DNA of 64,000 nt from Azoarcus sp. PA01 (lineage in GTDB: Bacteria > Pseudomonadota > Gammaproteobacteria > Burkholderiales > Rhodocyclaceae): NCBI GenBank assembly GCA_001274695.2, contig LARU01000004.1:186001-250000 (forward strand), given 5' to 3'. Below the pieces are notes generated by a model. The model was not told the DNA's origin. It was given only the letters and a program-made list of their open reading frames with translations, and ran no database searches. Both the position numbers and the translations under genes were made by a program. This document shows, piece after piece, positions 1 to 11,977 of the stretch (the stretch's first letter is position 1; each line of letters opens with the position of its first letter).

Positions 1-1
1 G

Positions 2-289
2 ATCGAATGGATCGAGCAGAAGGACTTCCGCGTCGATCCGGCCGAAGTCGAAGGCGTGGTCATTGTTCATGCGGACTGCACGTTCCTGATCCCGGTGAAT
101 TATCCGGCGACGGCGATCGTCAAGGTCTTCGCCGGTGAGCCGGGACGCAGCAGCGTGATGAACTGGTATGAACTGTACGTCGAAGGCGACGAGCGCCTTT
201 TCGCGACCGGTTCCGCGAAGCTCGTGTGGGTCGACAACCGTACCGGCAAATCCCTGCCGCTGCCGGCGAAGCTGCGTGAGGGGCTGTGA
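2..289 (+). CDS. Acyl-CoA thioesterase (4HBT/hotdog family), 5'-truncated by the window edge
   Basis: The reading frame is open from base 2, so only the last 95 residues are present. The sequence (EWIEQKDFRVDP early, then VNYPATAIVKV and a C-terminal SAKLVWVD) has the character of the second half of a 4-hydroxybenzoyl-CoA-thioesterase-like hotdog domain, which hydrolyses acyl-CoA thioesters in the cytoplasm. The usual catalytic Asp region of this family lies upstream of the window, so activity cannot be judged. A GTG at 56 is in frame but would remove conserved-looking sequence and is not the start. The substrate is unknown. The next gene begins 72 bases downstream on the same strand. Confidence 0.7.
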   Translation: MEWIEQKDFRVDPAEVEGVVIVHADCTFLIPVNYPATAIVKVFAGEPGRSSVMNWYELYVEGDERLFATGSAKLVWVDNRTGKSLPLPAKLREGL

Positions 290-361
290 GGCGATGTTTT
301 CCGGCTGGCGCACGTCACAGGCCTGTCGTGCGCCCGTACGATTTCAGTTGAGGAACCGCGT

Positions 362-2660
<2,299 letters not shown>

Positions 2661-2670
2661 AGGAGTGGCA

Positions 2671-3510
2671 ATGAAACTTTGCGGATTCGAGGTCGGCCTC
2701 GACAAGCCGTTTTTCCTGATCGCCGGGCCGTGCGTCATCGAATCGCGCGACATGGCTTTCGAGACTGCCGGCGCGCTGAAGGAAATCTGCGCCGAGCTCG
2801 GCATCCCGTTCATCTACAAGTCGTCGTACGACAAGGCCAACCGCAGCTCCGGCAAGTCATACCGCGGCACCGGGATGGAAAAAGGCCTGGAGATTCTCGC
2901 CGACGTGAAGAAGCAGCTCGGCGTCCCGGTGCTCACCGACGTGCACGCGGTCGACGAGATCGCGGCGGTCGCGGCGGCCGTCGACGTGCTGCAGACGCCG
3001 GCGTTCCTGTGCCGCCAGACCGACTTCATTCACGCGGTCGCAGCTTCCGGTCGCCCGGTGAACATCAAGAAAGGGCAGTTCCTCGCGCCCGGCGACATGA
3101 AGAACGTCGTCGACAAGGCGCGCGAAGCCAACGGCGGCGCCGACACGATCATGGTGTGCGAGCGCGGTGCGTCGTTCGGCTACAACAACCTCGTGTCCGA
3201 CATGCGCAGCCTCGCGATCATGCGCGAGACCGGCTGCCCGGTCGTGTTCGACGCGACGCATTCGGTGCAATTGCCCGGCGGGCAGGGCACGGCGTCCGGC
3301 GGCCAGCGCGAATTCGTGCCGGTGCTGGCGCGCGCCGCGGTCGCCGTCGGCATCGCCGGCCTGTTCATGGAAAGCCACCCCGATCCGGCGAAAGCGCTGT
3401 CGGACGGCCCGAACGCGTGGCCGCTGCCGAAGATGAAAGCGCTGCTCGCGACGCTCAAGGAAATCGACGCGCTGGTGAAAGCGCACGGTTTCCTGGAGAT
3501 GGCCGGCTGA
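2671..3510 (+). CDS. kdsA: 3-deoxy-8-phosphooctulonate synthase (KDO-8-P synthase)
   Basis: Condenses phosphoenolpyruvate with arabinose 5-phosphate to KDO-8-phosphate, needed for the inner core of lipopolysaccharide; it implies a Gram-negative envelope. The 279-residue protein has the DAHP-synthase-like TIM barrel with AGPCVIES near the N-terminus, [11 protein letters not shown], and [11 protein letters not shown]. The ATG at 2671 is chosen because AAGGAG at 2660-2665 is 5 bases upstream; a GTG at 2665 overlaps that site. The gene sits between pyrG and eno, and a short hairpin follows in the gap to eno. Confidence 0.97.
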   Translation: MKLCGFEVGLDKPFFLIAGPCVIESRDMAFETAGALKEICAELGIPFIYKSSYDKANRSSGKSYRGTGMEKGLEILADVKKQLGVPVLTDVHAVDEIAAVAAAVDVLQTPAFLCRQTDFIHAVAASGRPVNIKKGQFLAPGDMKNVVDKAREANGGADTIMVCERGASFGYNNLVSDMRSLAIMRETGCPVVFDATHSVQLPGGQGTASGGQREFVPVLARAAVAVGIAGLFMESHPDPAKALSDGPNAWPLPKMKALLATLKEIDALVKAHGFLEMAG

Positions 3511-4866
<1,356 letters not shown>

Positions 4867-4919
4867 GCGCAAGCCGGGGCGGCCGGCATTTCGGCGGCCG
4901 CTGCAGCATCGACATGACC

Positions 4920-4952
4920 GGGGCCGGCGCTTATCCGCCGGCCCCGTTTTTT
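4920..4952 (+). terminator. Rho-independent terminator after eno
   Basis: A perfect 10-bp GC stem (GGGGCCGGCG at 4920-4929 pairing with CGCCGGCCCC at 4936-4945), a 6-base loop and then GTTTTTT. It lies 53 bases after the eno stop and ends the pyrG-kdsA-eno unit. It is the best intrinsic terminator I see in the window. Confidence 0.92.
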
Positions 4953-5022
4953 CCACTCCGATGAATAACGCTGCTCTGCCTGCACGGATCCGTGGGCGGG
5001 CTTTTCGGCAAGAGCTTCGAAT

Positions 5023-5298
5023 ATGCGTTGGCCCGTGATCGTTCTCGCCGTGCTGGTGATCGTCCTGCAGTATCCGCTTTGGCTGGGTAAAGGCGGTTGG
5101 CTGCGCGTGTGGGACGTCGACCGCCAGTTGCAGGCGCAGCGTGAAACCAACCAGCGCCTCGAGCAGCGCAACGCAGGACTCGAGGCGGAAGTGCGCGACC
5201 TGAAGTCCGGCAACGAAGCGATCGAGGAGCGTGCGCGCTTCGAGCTCGGCCTGACGAAACCGGACGAGATCTTCGTGCACACGCCGCGCAAGCCGTGA
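5023..5298 (+). CDS. ftsB: Cell division protein FtsB (septum formation initiator family)
   Basis: A 91-residue single-pass inner-membrane protein. A hydrophobic segment at about residues 4-20 is followed by a coiled coil (about 30-65, rich in Q, R, E and L in heptads) and the short periplasmic end [15 protein letters not shown] typical of FtsB. FtsB bridges FtsL and FtsQ in the divisome and helps trigger septal peptidoglycan synthesis. Its position directly after eno is the conserved location in many proteobacteria and supports the call. Confidence 0.92.
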   Translation: MRWPVIVLAVLVIVLQYPLWLGKGGWLRVWDVDRQLQAQRETNQRLEQRNAGLEAEVRDLKSGNEAIEERARFELGLTKPDEIFVHTPRKP

Positions 5299-5400
5299 TC
5301 GATCCGGGCCCAGGCTTCCCGCCCCGATTCCTCGCGTTCCGTTCCGGGGTTCGCCCTCCGCCGTGAGTGACGCCCGGCAGTCGCGTCCCGGGATTTCCCG

Positions 5401-5940
5401 TCAATTTGCCGCGACGAGCCTGCGCGCGCCGTCGATGCGGCTTCTGAAATACGGGTTGTCCAGCAGTTCGACGCGCACCCGTCCGCGGCTCGACGGGGCA
5501 TGAACGAATCGGCCGTCGCCGAGATAAATTCCCATGTGCGAATGGCGCTGGTTGCGGGTGTTGAAGAATACGAGGTCTCCGGCCTGCAGCGCGGAAACGG
5601 AGATCGGGCGGGTCAGTTGCGCGATCTGCGCCGCGTTGTGCGGCAGACGGCGGCCGCTGATCTGCTCGACGATGTAGCTCACCATGCCGCTGCAATCGAG
5701 CCCGGCTTCCGGGTTGCGCCCGCCGAAGCGGTAACCGGTGTCCAGCAGCCCGAGGGCGAAGATCACCATCTCCTGCGAATGGAGCGGATCGTCGAGCGAG
5801 AAATAGCTGCCGTCGCCGCGCCCGGATGCTGCACCGGGCGGCACGCCGGGTCCGTCCGGTGGGAGGCTGCTGCACGCGGCGAGCAGTGCGGTCGCGAGGA
5901 CAGCGAGGAAGCCGGCCGGAACCGGGGGGCGAGCGGGCAC
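5401..5940 (-). CDS. NlpC/P60-family lipoprotein, probable peptidoglycan endopeptidase
   Basis: A 179-residue lipoprotein: the signal peptide ends in the lipobox LLAAC with lipidated Cys23, followed by a Pro/Gly-rich linker and an NlpC/P60 domain. The catalytic triad is visible as Cys83 in LDCSGMVSYI, His135 in HSHMGIYLG and His147 in FVHAPS. Such enzymes cut within peptidoglycan stem peptides (Spr/MepS-like). The start is a GTG at 5940 with AGGAA about 8 bases upstream. It is convergent with ftsB, leaving about 100 bases between them. Confidence 0.88.
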   Translation of the reverse strand: MPARPPVPAGFLAVLATALLAACSSLPPDGPGVPPGAASGRGDGSYFSLDDPLHSQEMVIFALGLLDTGYRFGGRNPEAGLDCSGMVSYIVEQISGRRLPHNAAQIAQLTRPISVSALQAGDLVFFNTRNQRHSHMGIYLGDGRFVHAPSSRGRVRVELLDNPYFRSRIDGARRLVAAN

Positions 5941-5996
5941 GACGGAAATTCCTGATCGGTTTGGCGAAAGATATTCGACGCGTCGCCTGAGCGTCT

Positions 5997-6018
5997 ACCG
6001 AAAAGCGCGATTTTCGGT
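5997..6018 (-). terminator. Hairpin downstream of the MliC-like gene, possible terminator
   Basis: A perfect 8-bp inverted repeat (ACCGAAAA / TTTTCGGT) around a 6-base loop, 22 bases past the stop of the MliC-like gene on the minus strand. The T tract is part of the stem rather than after it, so termination is plausible but weakly supported. Confidence 0.4.
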
Positions 6019-6040
6019 CTCAGCCGTTCCCCGGAGGCGC

Positions 6041-6394
6041 TCAGAGGCGCTGATCCTGAGCCCTGCAATCGACGCTGGTTCCCCACCCCGGGCGTTCGAG
6101 CTGCGCCTCCGCTCCCTGCAGGCGAAATACCGTGTGGCCGTCGGAATATTTTTCGCCCGACCCTGCCGGTTCAGCGGCCAGTGCGAAAATTCCCGCTCCG
6201 GTGCGCAAACGGATGTGGTCGCGCAGGTATTCGACGGTGAAGCGCTCGCCGCCGGGACACGCGTAGCCGACGACGCGCGAGGCGTCGCGAGTGTAGGCGG
6301 TGCTCGCGAGCAAGCCGGTAGCACCGCTCAATGCGATCAGCAACGCGACGCGGATCTTCAGGTTTGCTGCGCCGCGCCGGGGGATGTTCGTCAT
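6041..6394 (-). CDS. MliC-family C-type lysozyme inhibitor-like protein
   Basis: A 117-residue exported protein with an N-terminal hydrophobic segment and a C-terminal domain matching the MliC pattern: YACPGGERFTVEY, a GSGEKYSDG loop and a closing VDC. MliC/PliC proteins protect Gram-negative cells from host or competitor lysozyme by inserting the SGxKYSDG loop into its active site; that loop is present here. No lipobox is obvious, so it is probably periplasmic or N-terminally anchored. The ATG at 6394 is preferred over a TTG at 6403. It begins 10 bases after the SIMPL-protein stop, so the two are likely co-transcribed. Confidence 0.75.
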   Translation of the reverse strand: MTNIPRRGAANLKIRVALLIALSGATGLLASTAYTRDASRVVGYACPGGERFTVEYLRDHIRLRTGAGIFALAAEPAGSGEKYSDGHTVFRLQGAEAQLERPGWGTSVDCRAQDQRL

Positions 6395-6404
6395 GGAATT
6401 CAAC

Positions 6405-7106
6405 TTACTCGCTCAGTTCGATCGTGCCGCTGACCGTCACGGAAATTTCGCTTTCGCCCGCTTCGATCGCGACGGGAGCGGCCTCTGCGGCGAACGCGGC
6501 GGTTTTCATCATCGGCCGGACCGGCGGGGACTCGCCGCCATAACCGATCGACAGGTGGCGGATGCGATACGGCTTGCCGAGCGTCGCCGCGACCGCGTCG
6601 GCCCGCGCCTGGAAAGCCCGGATCGCGTCGCCTGCGGCCAGGTCCGCGACGCTCCTGCGTGTTTCGGGCGCCGGCTGCATCGCGAGGCCGGACAGCGCGA
6701 GCTTTCCCTGGAGCTTGCCGAGCAACTCGGACAGCGCCGGCAGGTCGCGGCTCTCGAGCTGGATTTCGGAGCGCATCCTCCAGCCTTCGATCTTCCGGCC
6801 TTCCTTGCCATAGACCGGAAAAGTGCTCGTGCCCGAACTCCTGGCCTTGACGGCGGAGTAAAGGCGCACCTGTTCGAGAGCCGAGGCGATCACCGCATTG
6901 ACCTGCGTCGCAAGCGGTGCAGGATCCGCGCCGTCCGCTTCGAAATACAGGCTCGCAATCGCCAGGTCGTTCAGCGCCGCCCGGCTCGCGTCGGCCGACA
7001 GGTCAACCGTCGGGAGGACTCGTTCGGCGTGGACGGAAGGTGAAGCGGCGAACACGACGAGCGCGAGTGGCAGGGCGAGAAAGTGTCGGGTGGCGCGATG
7101 TGCCAT
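6405..7106 (-). CDS. SIMPL-domain (DUF541, YggE-like) periplasmic protein
   Basis: A 233-residue protein with a signal peptide (MAHRATRHFLALPLALVVFA, cleavage near VHAE) and a SIMPL/DUF541 domain ending in the strand SEISVTVSGTIELSE. Family members are periplasmic or envelope proteins linked to stress resistance, of unknown biochemical role. I chose the ATG at 7106, which puts the signal peptide at the N-terminus; an upstream ATG at 7142 would add 12 residues. It lies directly upstream of the MliC-like gene, suggesting an envelope-defence pair. Confidence 0.8.
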   Translation of the reverse strand: MAHRATRHFLALPLALVVFAASPSVHAERVLPTVDLSADASRAALNDLAIASLYFEADGADPAPLATQVNAVIASALEQVRLYSAVKARSSGTSTFPVYGKEGRKIEGWRMRSEIQLESRDLPALSELLGKLQGKLALSGLAMQPAPETRRSVADLAAGDAIRAFQARADAVAATLGKPYRIRHLSIGYGGESPPVRPMMKTAAFAAEAAPVAIEAGESEISVTVSGTIELSE

Positions 7107-7356
7107 GGATGTAGCCGCAATCGGATGGAATGGAAGTGACATCGATTTCGCGCAGCGGCGGAAGCGCTCAGGCGCGCAGTGTATAGACCAATCTCCACCC
7201 TTGCCGAGCCGACGTGTAATCCCTTGTAAGTATCCTCGCTATAGGGGAGGACAGGGTGTTCTTTCGCGCCGGCGGCCCTGCTGGCGCCCGCGCCGAGGGC
7301 AACTCGCGTGCGGGTTCGGCAGACCGACGCACGCGACGGGTGTAGTAATGAGGAAG

Positions 7357-7899
7357 TTATTTCGCCGATTTCAGCGGATTGATGTGGCGCGATTCGGCCG
7401 CATACATCTGCGCATTGGCAACGTAGTTTGCTGCATTCGTATGCAGCCCGGCGATATCCTCGTCCGACAGTTCGCGGATGATGCGCCCCGGCGAGCCGAC
7501 GACGAGCGAGCGGTCGGGAATCACTTTGCCTTCCGGAATCAGTGCATTCGCGCCGACGATGCAGTTCTTGCCGATCACCGCATGGTTGAGCACCACCGCG
7601 TTGATGCCGATCAGCGAGCCGTCGCCGACCGTGCAGCCGTGCAGCATCGCCATGTGGCCGACCGTCACGTTCGAGCCGATCGTCAGCGGCACGCCGTCGT
7701 CGTTGTGCAGGATCGAGCCGTCCTGGATGTTCGTGTTGTCGCCGATCACGATCGGGTCGTTGTCGCCGCGGATCACGACGTTGTACCAGATGCTCACATT
7801 GCGGCCGGCATGCACCTGGCCGATTACCGTTGCGTTGTCGGCAACCCAGCAGCCTTCGCCAAAATCGGGAACGCGTTCGCCGAGGGCGTATATCGCCAT
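7357..7899 (-). CDS. Gamma-class carbonic anhydrase family protein (YrdA-like)
   Basis: A 180-residue left-handed beta-helix protein with hexapeptide repeats such as VIGQVHAGRNVSIW. The three metal-binding histidines of the gamma-carbonic-anhydrase family are in place: His65 (SILHND), His82 (VGHMAM) and His87 (MLHGC). Homologues of this length (YrdA, CaiE-like) bind zinc, but carbonic anhydrase activity is often absent or undetected, so function remains open. The ATG at 7899 has a GGAGAG sequence just upstream. Divergent from rlmJ. Confidence 0.85.
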   Translation of the reverse strand: MAIYALGERVPDFGEGCWVADNATVIGQVHAGRNVSIWYNVVIRGDNDPIVIGDNTNIQDGSILHNDDGVPLTIGSNVTVGHMAMLHGCTVGDGSLIGINAVVLNHAVIGKNCIVGANALIPEGKVIPDRSLVVGSPGRIIRELSDEDIAGLHTNAANYVANAQMYAAESRHINPLKSAK

Positions 7900-7998
7900 T
7901 CTTCACTCTCCATCGGAGCCGGTCGTCCAAGGGCCGGCAGCGCGCAATGATAACAGGTGGTGTTAGCATTCGCCGCTCAGTCAGATCGCGCCGTTTTC

Positions 7999-8844
7999 AT
8001 GCTCAGCTACCGCCACGCCTTTCATGCCGGCAATCACGCCGACGTCCTCAAGCACTTCGTGCTGATCGAACTCCTGCGCTACTTCAACCGTAAGGAAAAA
8101 CCGTGGTGGTACGTCGATACGCATGCCGGCGCCGGCTGCTATGCGCTCGACAGCGAGCAGGCAGGGAAGAACGCCGAGTTCGCCGGCGGAGTCGGCCGGC
8201 TGTGGCAACGGGACGATCTGCCGGACGCCATGCGTCCGTATCTCGACGCGCTGGCCCAGTTCAACCCGCACCGCCGGCTGACCTTCTATCCCGGATCGCC
8301 GGCGCTGGCGATGACGCAGCTGCGCGAACAGGACCGCATGCGGCTGTTCGAACTGCATCCGGCCGATGTCGCGCTGCTCGGGCAGACGTTCGCGCGCGAT
8401 GTCGAGCGCGTCCAGGTGCGCAAGGCGGACGGTTTTTCGGCATTGCGCGGCCTGCTGCCGCCGCCGTCACGCCGCGTCGTCGTGTTGATCGACCCGCCTT
8501 ACGAAGTCAAGGAGGATTACCGCCGCGTCGTCGACACCGTGGCCGATGCGATCAAGCGCTTTCCCGCCGGGACCTACGCGGTCTGGTATCCGCTGCTCGC
8601 GCGTACCGAGGCACGCCAGTTGCCCGAACGCCTCGCCGACCTCGGCGCCGAAAACTGGCTCGACGTGCGCCTCGCGGTGAAAAAGCCCCCGCGCGACGGC
8701 TTCGGCATGTTCGGCAGCGGACTGTACGTCATCAATCCCCCGTGGGTGCTGCCACAGATGCTGGAGGCGGTGATGCCGTGGCTCGCGGACGCGCTGGGAG
8801 AGGACGGCGAAGGCGGATTCGATCTGGAGCATCACATCGAATGA
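7999..8844 (+). CDS. rlmJ: 23S rRNA (adenine-2030-N6)-methyltransferase RlmJ
   Basis: Methylates A2030 of 23S rRNA using S-adenosylmethionine. The 281-residue protein starts with the family hallmark MLSYRHAFHAGNHADVLKH; the SAM-binding loop is in DTHAGAG and the catalytic motif is Asp165-Pro-Pro-Tyr. The ATG at 7999 is preferred to an in-frame GTG at 7957 because the family begins at this methionine. Its stop overlaps the start of the MazG-like gene (ATGA), so the two are translationally coupled. Confidence 0.95.
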   Translation: MLSYRHAFHAGNHADVLKHFVLIELLRYFNRKEKPWWYVDTHAGAGCYALDSEQAGKNAEFAGGVGRLWQRDDLPDAMRPYLDALAQFNPHRRLTFYPGSPALAMTQLREQDRMRLFELHPADVALLGQTFARDVERVQVRKADGFSALRGLLPPPSRRVVVLIDPPYEVKEDYRRVVDTVADAIKRFPAGTYAVWYPLLARTEARQLPERLADLGAENWLDVRLAVKKPPRDGFGMFGSGLYVINPPWVLPQMLEAVMPWLADALGEDGEGGFDLEHHIE

Positions 8845-9197
8845 GCGAACACGACCAGCTGCTTGCGCTGCGCGACGCGCTACGGGCTTTTGCGGCCGAG
8901 CGCGACTGGCAGCGCTTCCATACGCCGAAAAACCTCGCGATGGCGCTGGCCGGGGAAGCCGGGGAGGTGATCGAGCATTTCCAGTGGCTCAGCGCCGACG
9001 AGTCGGCGAATCTGCCCGAAGAGCGGCGCGCCGAAGTGGCGCTCGAGCTGGCGGACGTGCTGCTGTATCTCGTTCGGCTCGCGGACGTCCTCGACATCGA
9101 CCTCGGCGAGGCGGCACAGCGCAAGCTCGCGCTCAACGCGGTGCGCTATCCTGCCGACAAGGCGCGCGGACGTTCGGATAAATACGACAGACTGTGA
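8841..9197 (+). CDS. MazG-like nucleotide pyrophosphohydrolase
   Basis: A 118-residue all-alpha NTP-PPase of the compact MazG-like / RS21-C6 type. The metal-binding motif is visible as EAGEVIEHFQW, followed about 28 residues later by ELADVLLYLVRLAD, giving the EExxE-12-28-ExxD pattern. Such enzymes hydrolyse non-canonical or excess dNTPs to the monophosphate (housecleaning). It overlaps rlmJ by four bases and is probably expressed with it. Confidence 0.85.
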   Translation: MSEHDQLLALRDALRAFAAERDWQRFHTPKNLAMALAGEAGEVIEHFQWLSADESANLPEERRAEVALELADVLLYLVRLADVLDIDLGEAAQRKLALNAVRYPADKARGRSDKYDRL

Positions 9198-9286
9198 CCT
9201 TTGCGATGCAAATCCTGCGCGTCGCAATTGGGGCAGGGAAGCATTTCTGAAACAATAGCCGTCTTTTTGATTACGGAATTCAGCAC

Positions 9287-10870
9287 GTGGAGCTTCAGCA
9301 CATCAGCGAGATCGAGCGGGCGACCCGGAAAGGCCGGGCCGAGCTGTTTCGTCTCGGCACGGGCCTGATTTTCATCGTCGCGGGGATGTTGTACGCGGCG
9401 ATGATCGGACAGGGCGAGGGCGGCGTCATGCTCGCTGCGGCAGCCGCAGTCGGCTGCTACATGGCGATGAACATCGGCGCCAACGACGTCGCGAACAACG
9501 TCGGGCCGGCAGTCGGATCGAAGGCGCTGACGCTTGGCGGCGCGCTCGTGATCGCGGCGATCTTCGAGGCGGCGGGCGCGCTGATCGCCGGCGGCGAAGT
9601 GGTCAATACGATACGCAGCGGAATCATCGACCCGGCCAGGATTCCGGATCCGGACACTTTCGTCTGGGTGATGATGTCGGCGCTGCTCGCCGGCGCGTTG
9701 TGGCTCAACATCGCGACCGCAGTCGGCGCGCCGGTGTCGACGACACACTCGATCGTCGGCGCGGTGCTCGGCGCCGGCATCGCGGCGAGCGGGATGGGGA
9801 TTGCCAACTGGGACGAGGTGGGCCGGATCGTCGTCAGCTGGGTGGTCTCGCCGCTGATGGGCGGAATCGTCGCGGCGGCGTTCCTCTACCTGATCAAGCG
9901 CAGCATCACGTACCAGCACGACATGGTCACGGCTGCCACCCGCATGGTGCCGTACCTGGTCGCGTTGATGGCGTGGACGTTCGGCACCTATTTGCTGCTG
10001 AAAGGATTGAAGCAGGTCTGGGAGGTGGATTTCCTGACCGCCGTGCTGATCGGCTTCGGCTTTGCTGTTGCAGTGCTGTTCCTGGTCCGGCCGATGGTCG
10101 CCCGCCGCGCGCAGTCGATTGCGAACTCGAAGCAGAGTGTGAACCGGCTTTTCACTGCGCCGCTGATCTTTGCCGCTGCGCTGTTGAGCTTCGCCCATGG
10201 CTCGAACGACGTGGCGAACGCGGTCGGCCCGCTCGCGGCGATCGTCGACGTCCTCTCCGCCGGTGCGACTGAGATTTCCCGCTCGGCGCCGATTCCGCTG
10301 TGGGTGATGCTGCTTGGCGCGCTCGGGATCTCGGTCGGCCTCGCGCTGTTCGGTCCGAAAGTCATCAAGACCGTGGGCTCGGAGATCACCGAGCTCGACC
10401 AGATGCGCGCGTACTGCATCGCGATGTCGGCGACGATCACCGTCATCATCGCGAGTCAGCTCGGGCTGCCGGTAAGTTCGACGCATATTGCGGTCGGTGG
10501 CGTGTTCGGCGTCGGATTCCTGCGCGAGTACCTGAAGAGCAACTACGCGCGCATGGTCGCAGACATCAAGGCGCATCACCCGGAAGGCGACCAGGCCGCG
10601 ATCGATGCGTTCCTCGCCAGATTCGAAGTCGCGCCGATCGACGAGAAGGGCCAGATGCTGCGTGAACTGAAAGCCAAGGCCAAGCAGCAGCTCGATCCGG
10701 CCCACTTCTCGAAGACGGAGCGCAAGGGTCTGCGCAAGGTGTATCGCAAGGAACTGGTGAAGCGCTCGCAGCTGATGCGCATCGCCGCTGCCTGGGTGAT
10801 CACCGTTCCCGCGTCGGCGGTGATGGCGGCGCTGCTGTTCTTCATGATGCGCGGCATGATGCTCGACTGA
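9287..10870 (+). CDS. pit: PiT-family inorganic phosphate transporter
   Basis: A 527-residue inner-membrane phosphate:proton symporter. The two PiT signature repeats are clear: GANDVANNVGPAVGSKALTLG in the N-terminal half and SNDVANAVGPLAAI in the C-terminal half, each followed by the VSTTHS / VSSTH motif. A cytoplasmic charged loop (about residues 425-490) interrupts the membrane segments. The apparent start is GTG at 9287 with GGAA about 8 bases upstream; no nearer ATG fits. Substrate specificity for phosphate alone versus metal-phosphate is not visible. Confidence 0.9.
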   Translation: MELQHISEIERATRKGRAELFRLGTGLIFIVAGMLYAAMIGQGEGGVMLAAAAAVGCYMAMNIGANDVANNVGPAVGSKALTLGGALVIAAIFEAAGALIAGGEVVNTIRSGIIDPARIPDPDTFVWVMMSALLAGALWLNIATAVGAPVSTTHSIVGAVLGAGIAASGMGIANWDEVGRIVVSWVVSPLMGGIVAAAFLYLIKRSITYQHDMVTAATRMVPYLVALMAWTFGTYLLLKGLKQVWEVDFLTAVLIGFGFAVAVLFLVRPMVARRAQSIANSKQSVNRLFTAPLIFAAALLSFAHGSNDVANAVGPLAAIVDVLSAGATEISRSAPIPLWVMLLGALGISVGLALFGPKVIKTVGSEITELDQMRAYCIAMSATITVIIASQLGLPVSSTHIAVGGVFGVGFLREYLKSNYARMVADIKAHHPEGDQAAIDAFLARFEVAPIDEKGQMLRELKAKAKQQLDPAHFSKTERKGLRKVYRKELVKRSQLMRIAAAWVITVPASAVMAALLFFMMRGMMLD

Positions 10871-10908
10871 GCGTCGCGCCGCGTCGCTGCCGTCGCCTCT
10901 ATCCCGCC

Positions 10909-11238
10909 ATGTCCTCCTTCGAACTCGCCGCGCTGATCCTGCTGTGCCTGCTCGGCTGGTTTTGGCTCGACAGCATCAAGGTGCGCGAACTGGGCATACA
11001 GGCGGCGCGCAGCGCGTGCCGGCGCGAAGGGGTGCAGTTCCTCGACGAAACGGTGTCGATCAGCGCGCTCCGGCTCGCCCGCGATGGGGATGGTCGGCTG
11101 CGCCTGCGGCGCGTCTATGACTTCGAGTTTTCGGCCTCCGGCGACGACCGGCAACGCGGTTCAGTGATGCTGCTCGGCAACGAAGTCACGATGCTCGATA
11201 TCGGCCCCCGACGCGCCTCGGAGCTTCCCCTGCACTGA
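10909..11238 (+). CDS. DUF3301 small membrane-anchored protein
   Basis: A 109-residue protein with an N-terminal membrane segment (FELAALILLCLLGWFWLDS) and a soluble tail containing RRVYDFEFSASGDDRQRGSV, the pattern of DUF3301, a proteobacterial family of unknown function. It begins 38 bases after the phosphate transporter on the same strand and may share its transcript. Confidence 0.75.
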   Translation: MSSFELAALILLCLLGWFWLDSIKVRELGIQAARSACRREGVQFLDETVSISALRLARDGDGRLRLRRVYDFEFSASGDDRQRGSVMLLGNEVTMLDIGPRRASELPLH

Positions 11239-11263
11239 TCCGCCCGGGCAACGCCTCGCCGCT

Positions 11264-11908
11264 TCAGCGGCCGGAGGTGCGGCCCGAGATCGCGTGCAGG
11301 AATTCGCCGCGCAGGTGCTCGCGCGTCTCGAATTCACCGGCGAACGCCTGTGTCACGACCCGTTCGTCGCCGCGGCGGTCTTCGCCGAGCAGCAGGCACA
11401 GCTGCTCGGCCTCGACGATGCACGCCGCGCCTCGCGCATGGCCGTGCCGCAGCAGCGCATCGGCGATGTCCCGCGTCATCCATTCCTGGTACGTGAAGCG
11501 ATGTCCGATCGCGTCGACGAGGCGGGCAATACGTCCGAAACCGTGCAGCCGACCGCCGGGCAGGTAGGCGACGTGCGCGACGCCGCGAAACGGCACGAGA
11601 TGGTGCGGGCACACGCCGTGCACGGCGATGCCGCGTATCACCACCATGTCGGTCCGATCGTCGTCGAAACCGTCGCCGAGCGCCTCGGCCGGGTCCATGT
11701 CGTAGCCGCCGAGCAGCCGGCGCTGCCAGAGTTCGCGTACGCGGCTCGCGGTTTTTCCAGTATGCACGGCATCCGGCGCGACGCCGCATGCGCGCAGCAG
11801 GTCATTGACGGCCCGTTCGAACGCGGCCGGATCGAAGCTTCCGGTACGCGGGATGCCGATCCCGGTTCGGGCGGGCGGCGGAGGATGCTGGTCGTGAAAG
11901 TCCGACAT
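11264..11908 (-). CDS. folE: GTP cyclohydrolase I (variant active-site sequence)
   Basis: Catalyses formation of 7,8-dihydroneopterin triphosphate from GTP, the first step of folate synthesis. The 214-residue protein keeps the zinc ligands Cys100 and His103 (VCPHHLVPFRG) and Cys171 (EAEQLCLLL), plus His102. Unusually, position 169 is Gln where the family normally has the His of EAxHxC. The CEHH sequence is CPHH. The ATG at 11908 is preferred over a TTG at 11968. It is the last gene of a minus-strand group with fabI and a kinase-like gene. It may be a divergent paralogue of a housekeeping folE elsewhere. Confidence 0.85.
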   Translation of the reverse strand: MSDFHDQHPPPPARTGIGIPRTGSFDPAAFERAVNDLLRACGVAPDAVHTGKTASRVRELWQRRLLGGYDMDPAEALGDGFDDDRTDMVVIRGIAVHGVCPHHLVPFRGVAHVAYLPGGRLHGFGRIARLVDAIGHRFTYQEWMTRDIADALLRHGHARGAACIVEAEQLCLLLGEDRRGDERVVTQAFAGEFETREHLRGEFLHAISGRTSGR

Positions 11909-11977
11909 GTGGGAATTCCGCGGCGGCTGGGCTCCACATGATACGCCCGACACCGATCGGAGCGCCAAGCCGCCGCG

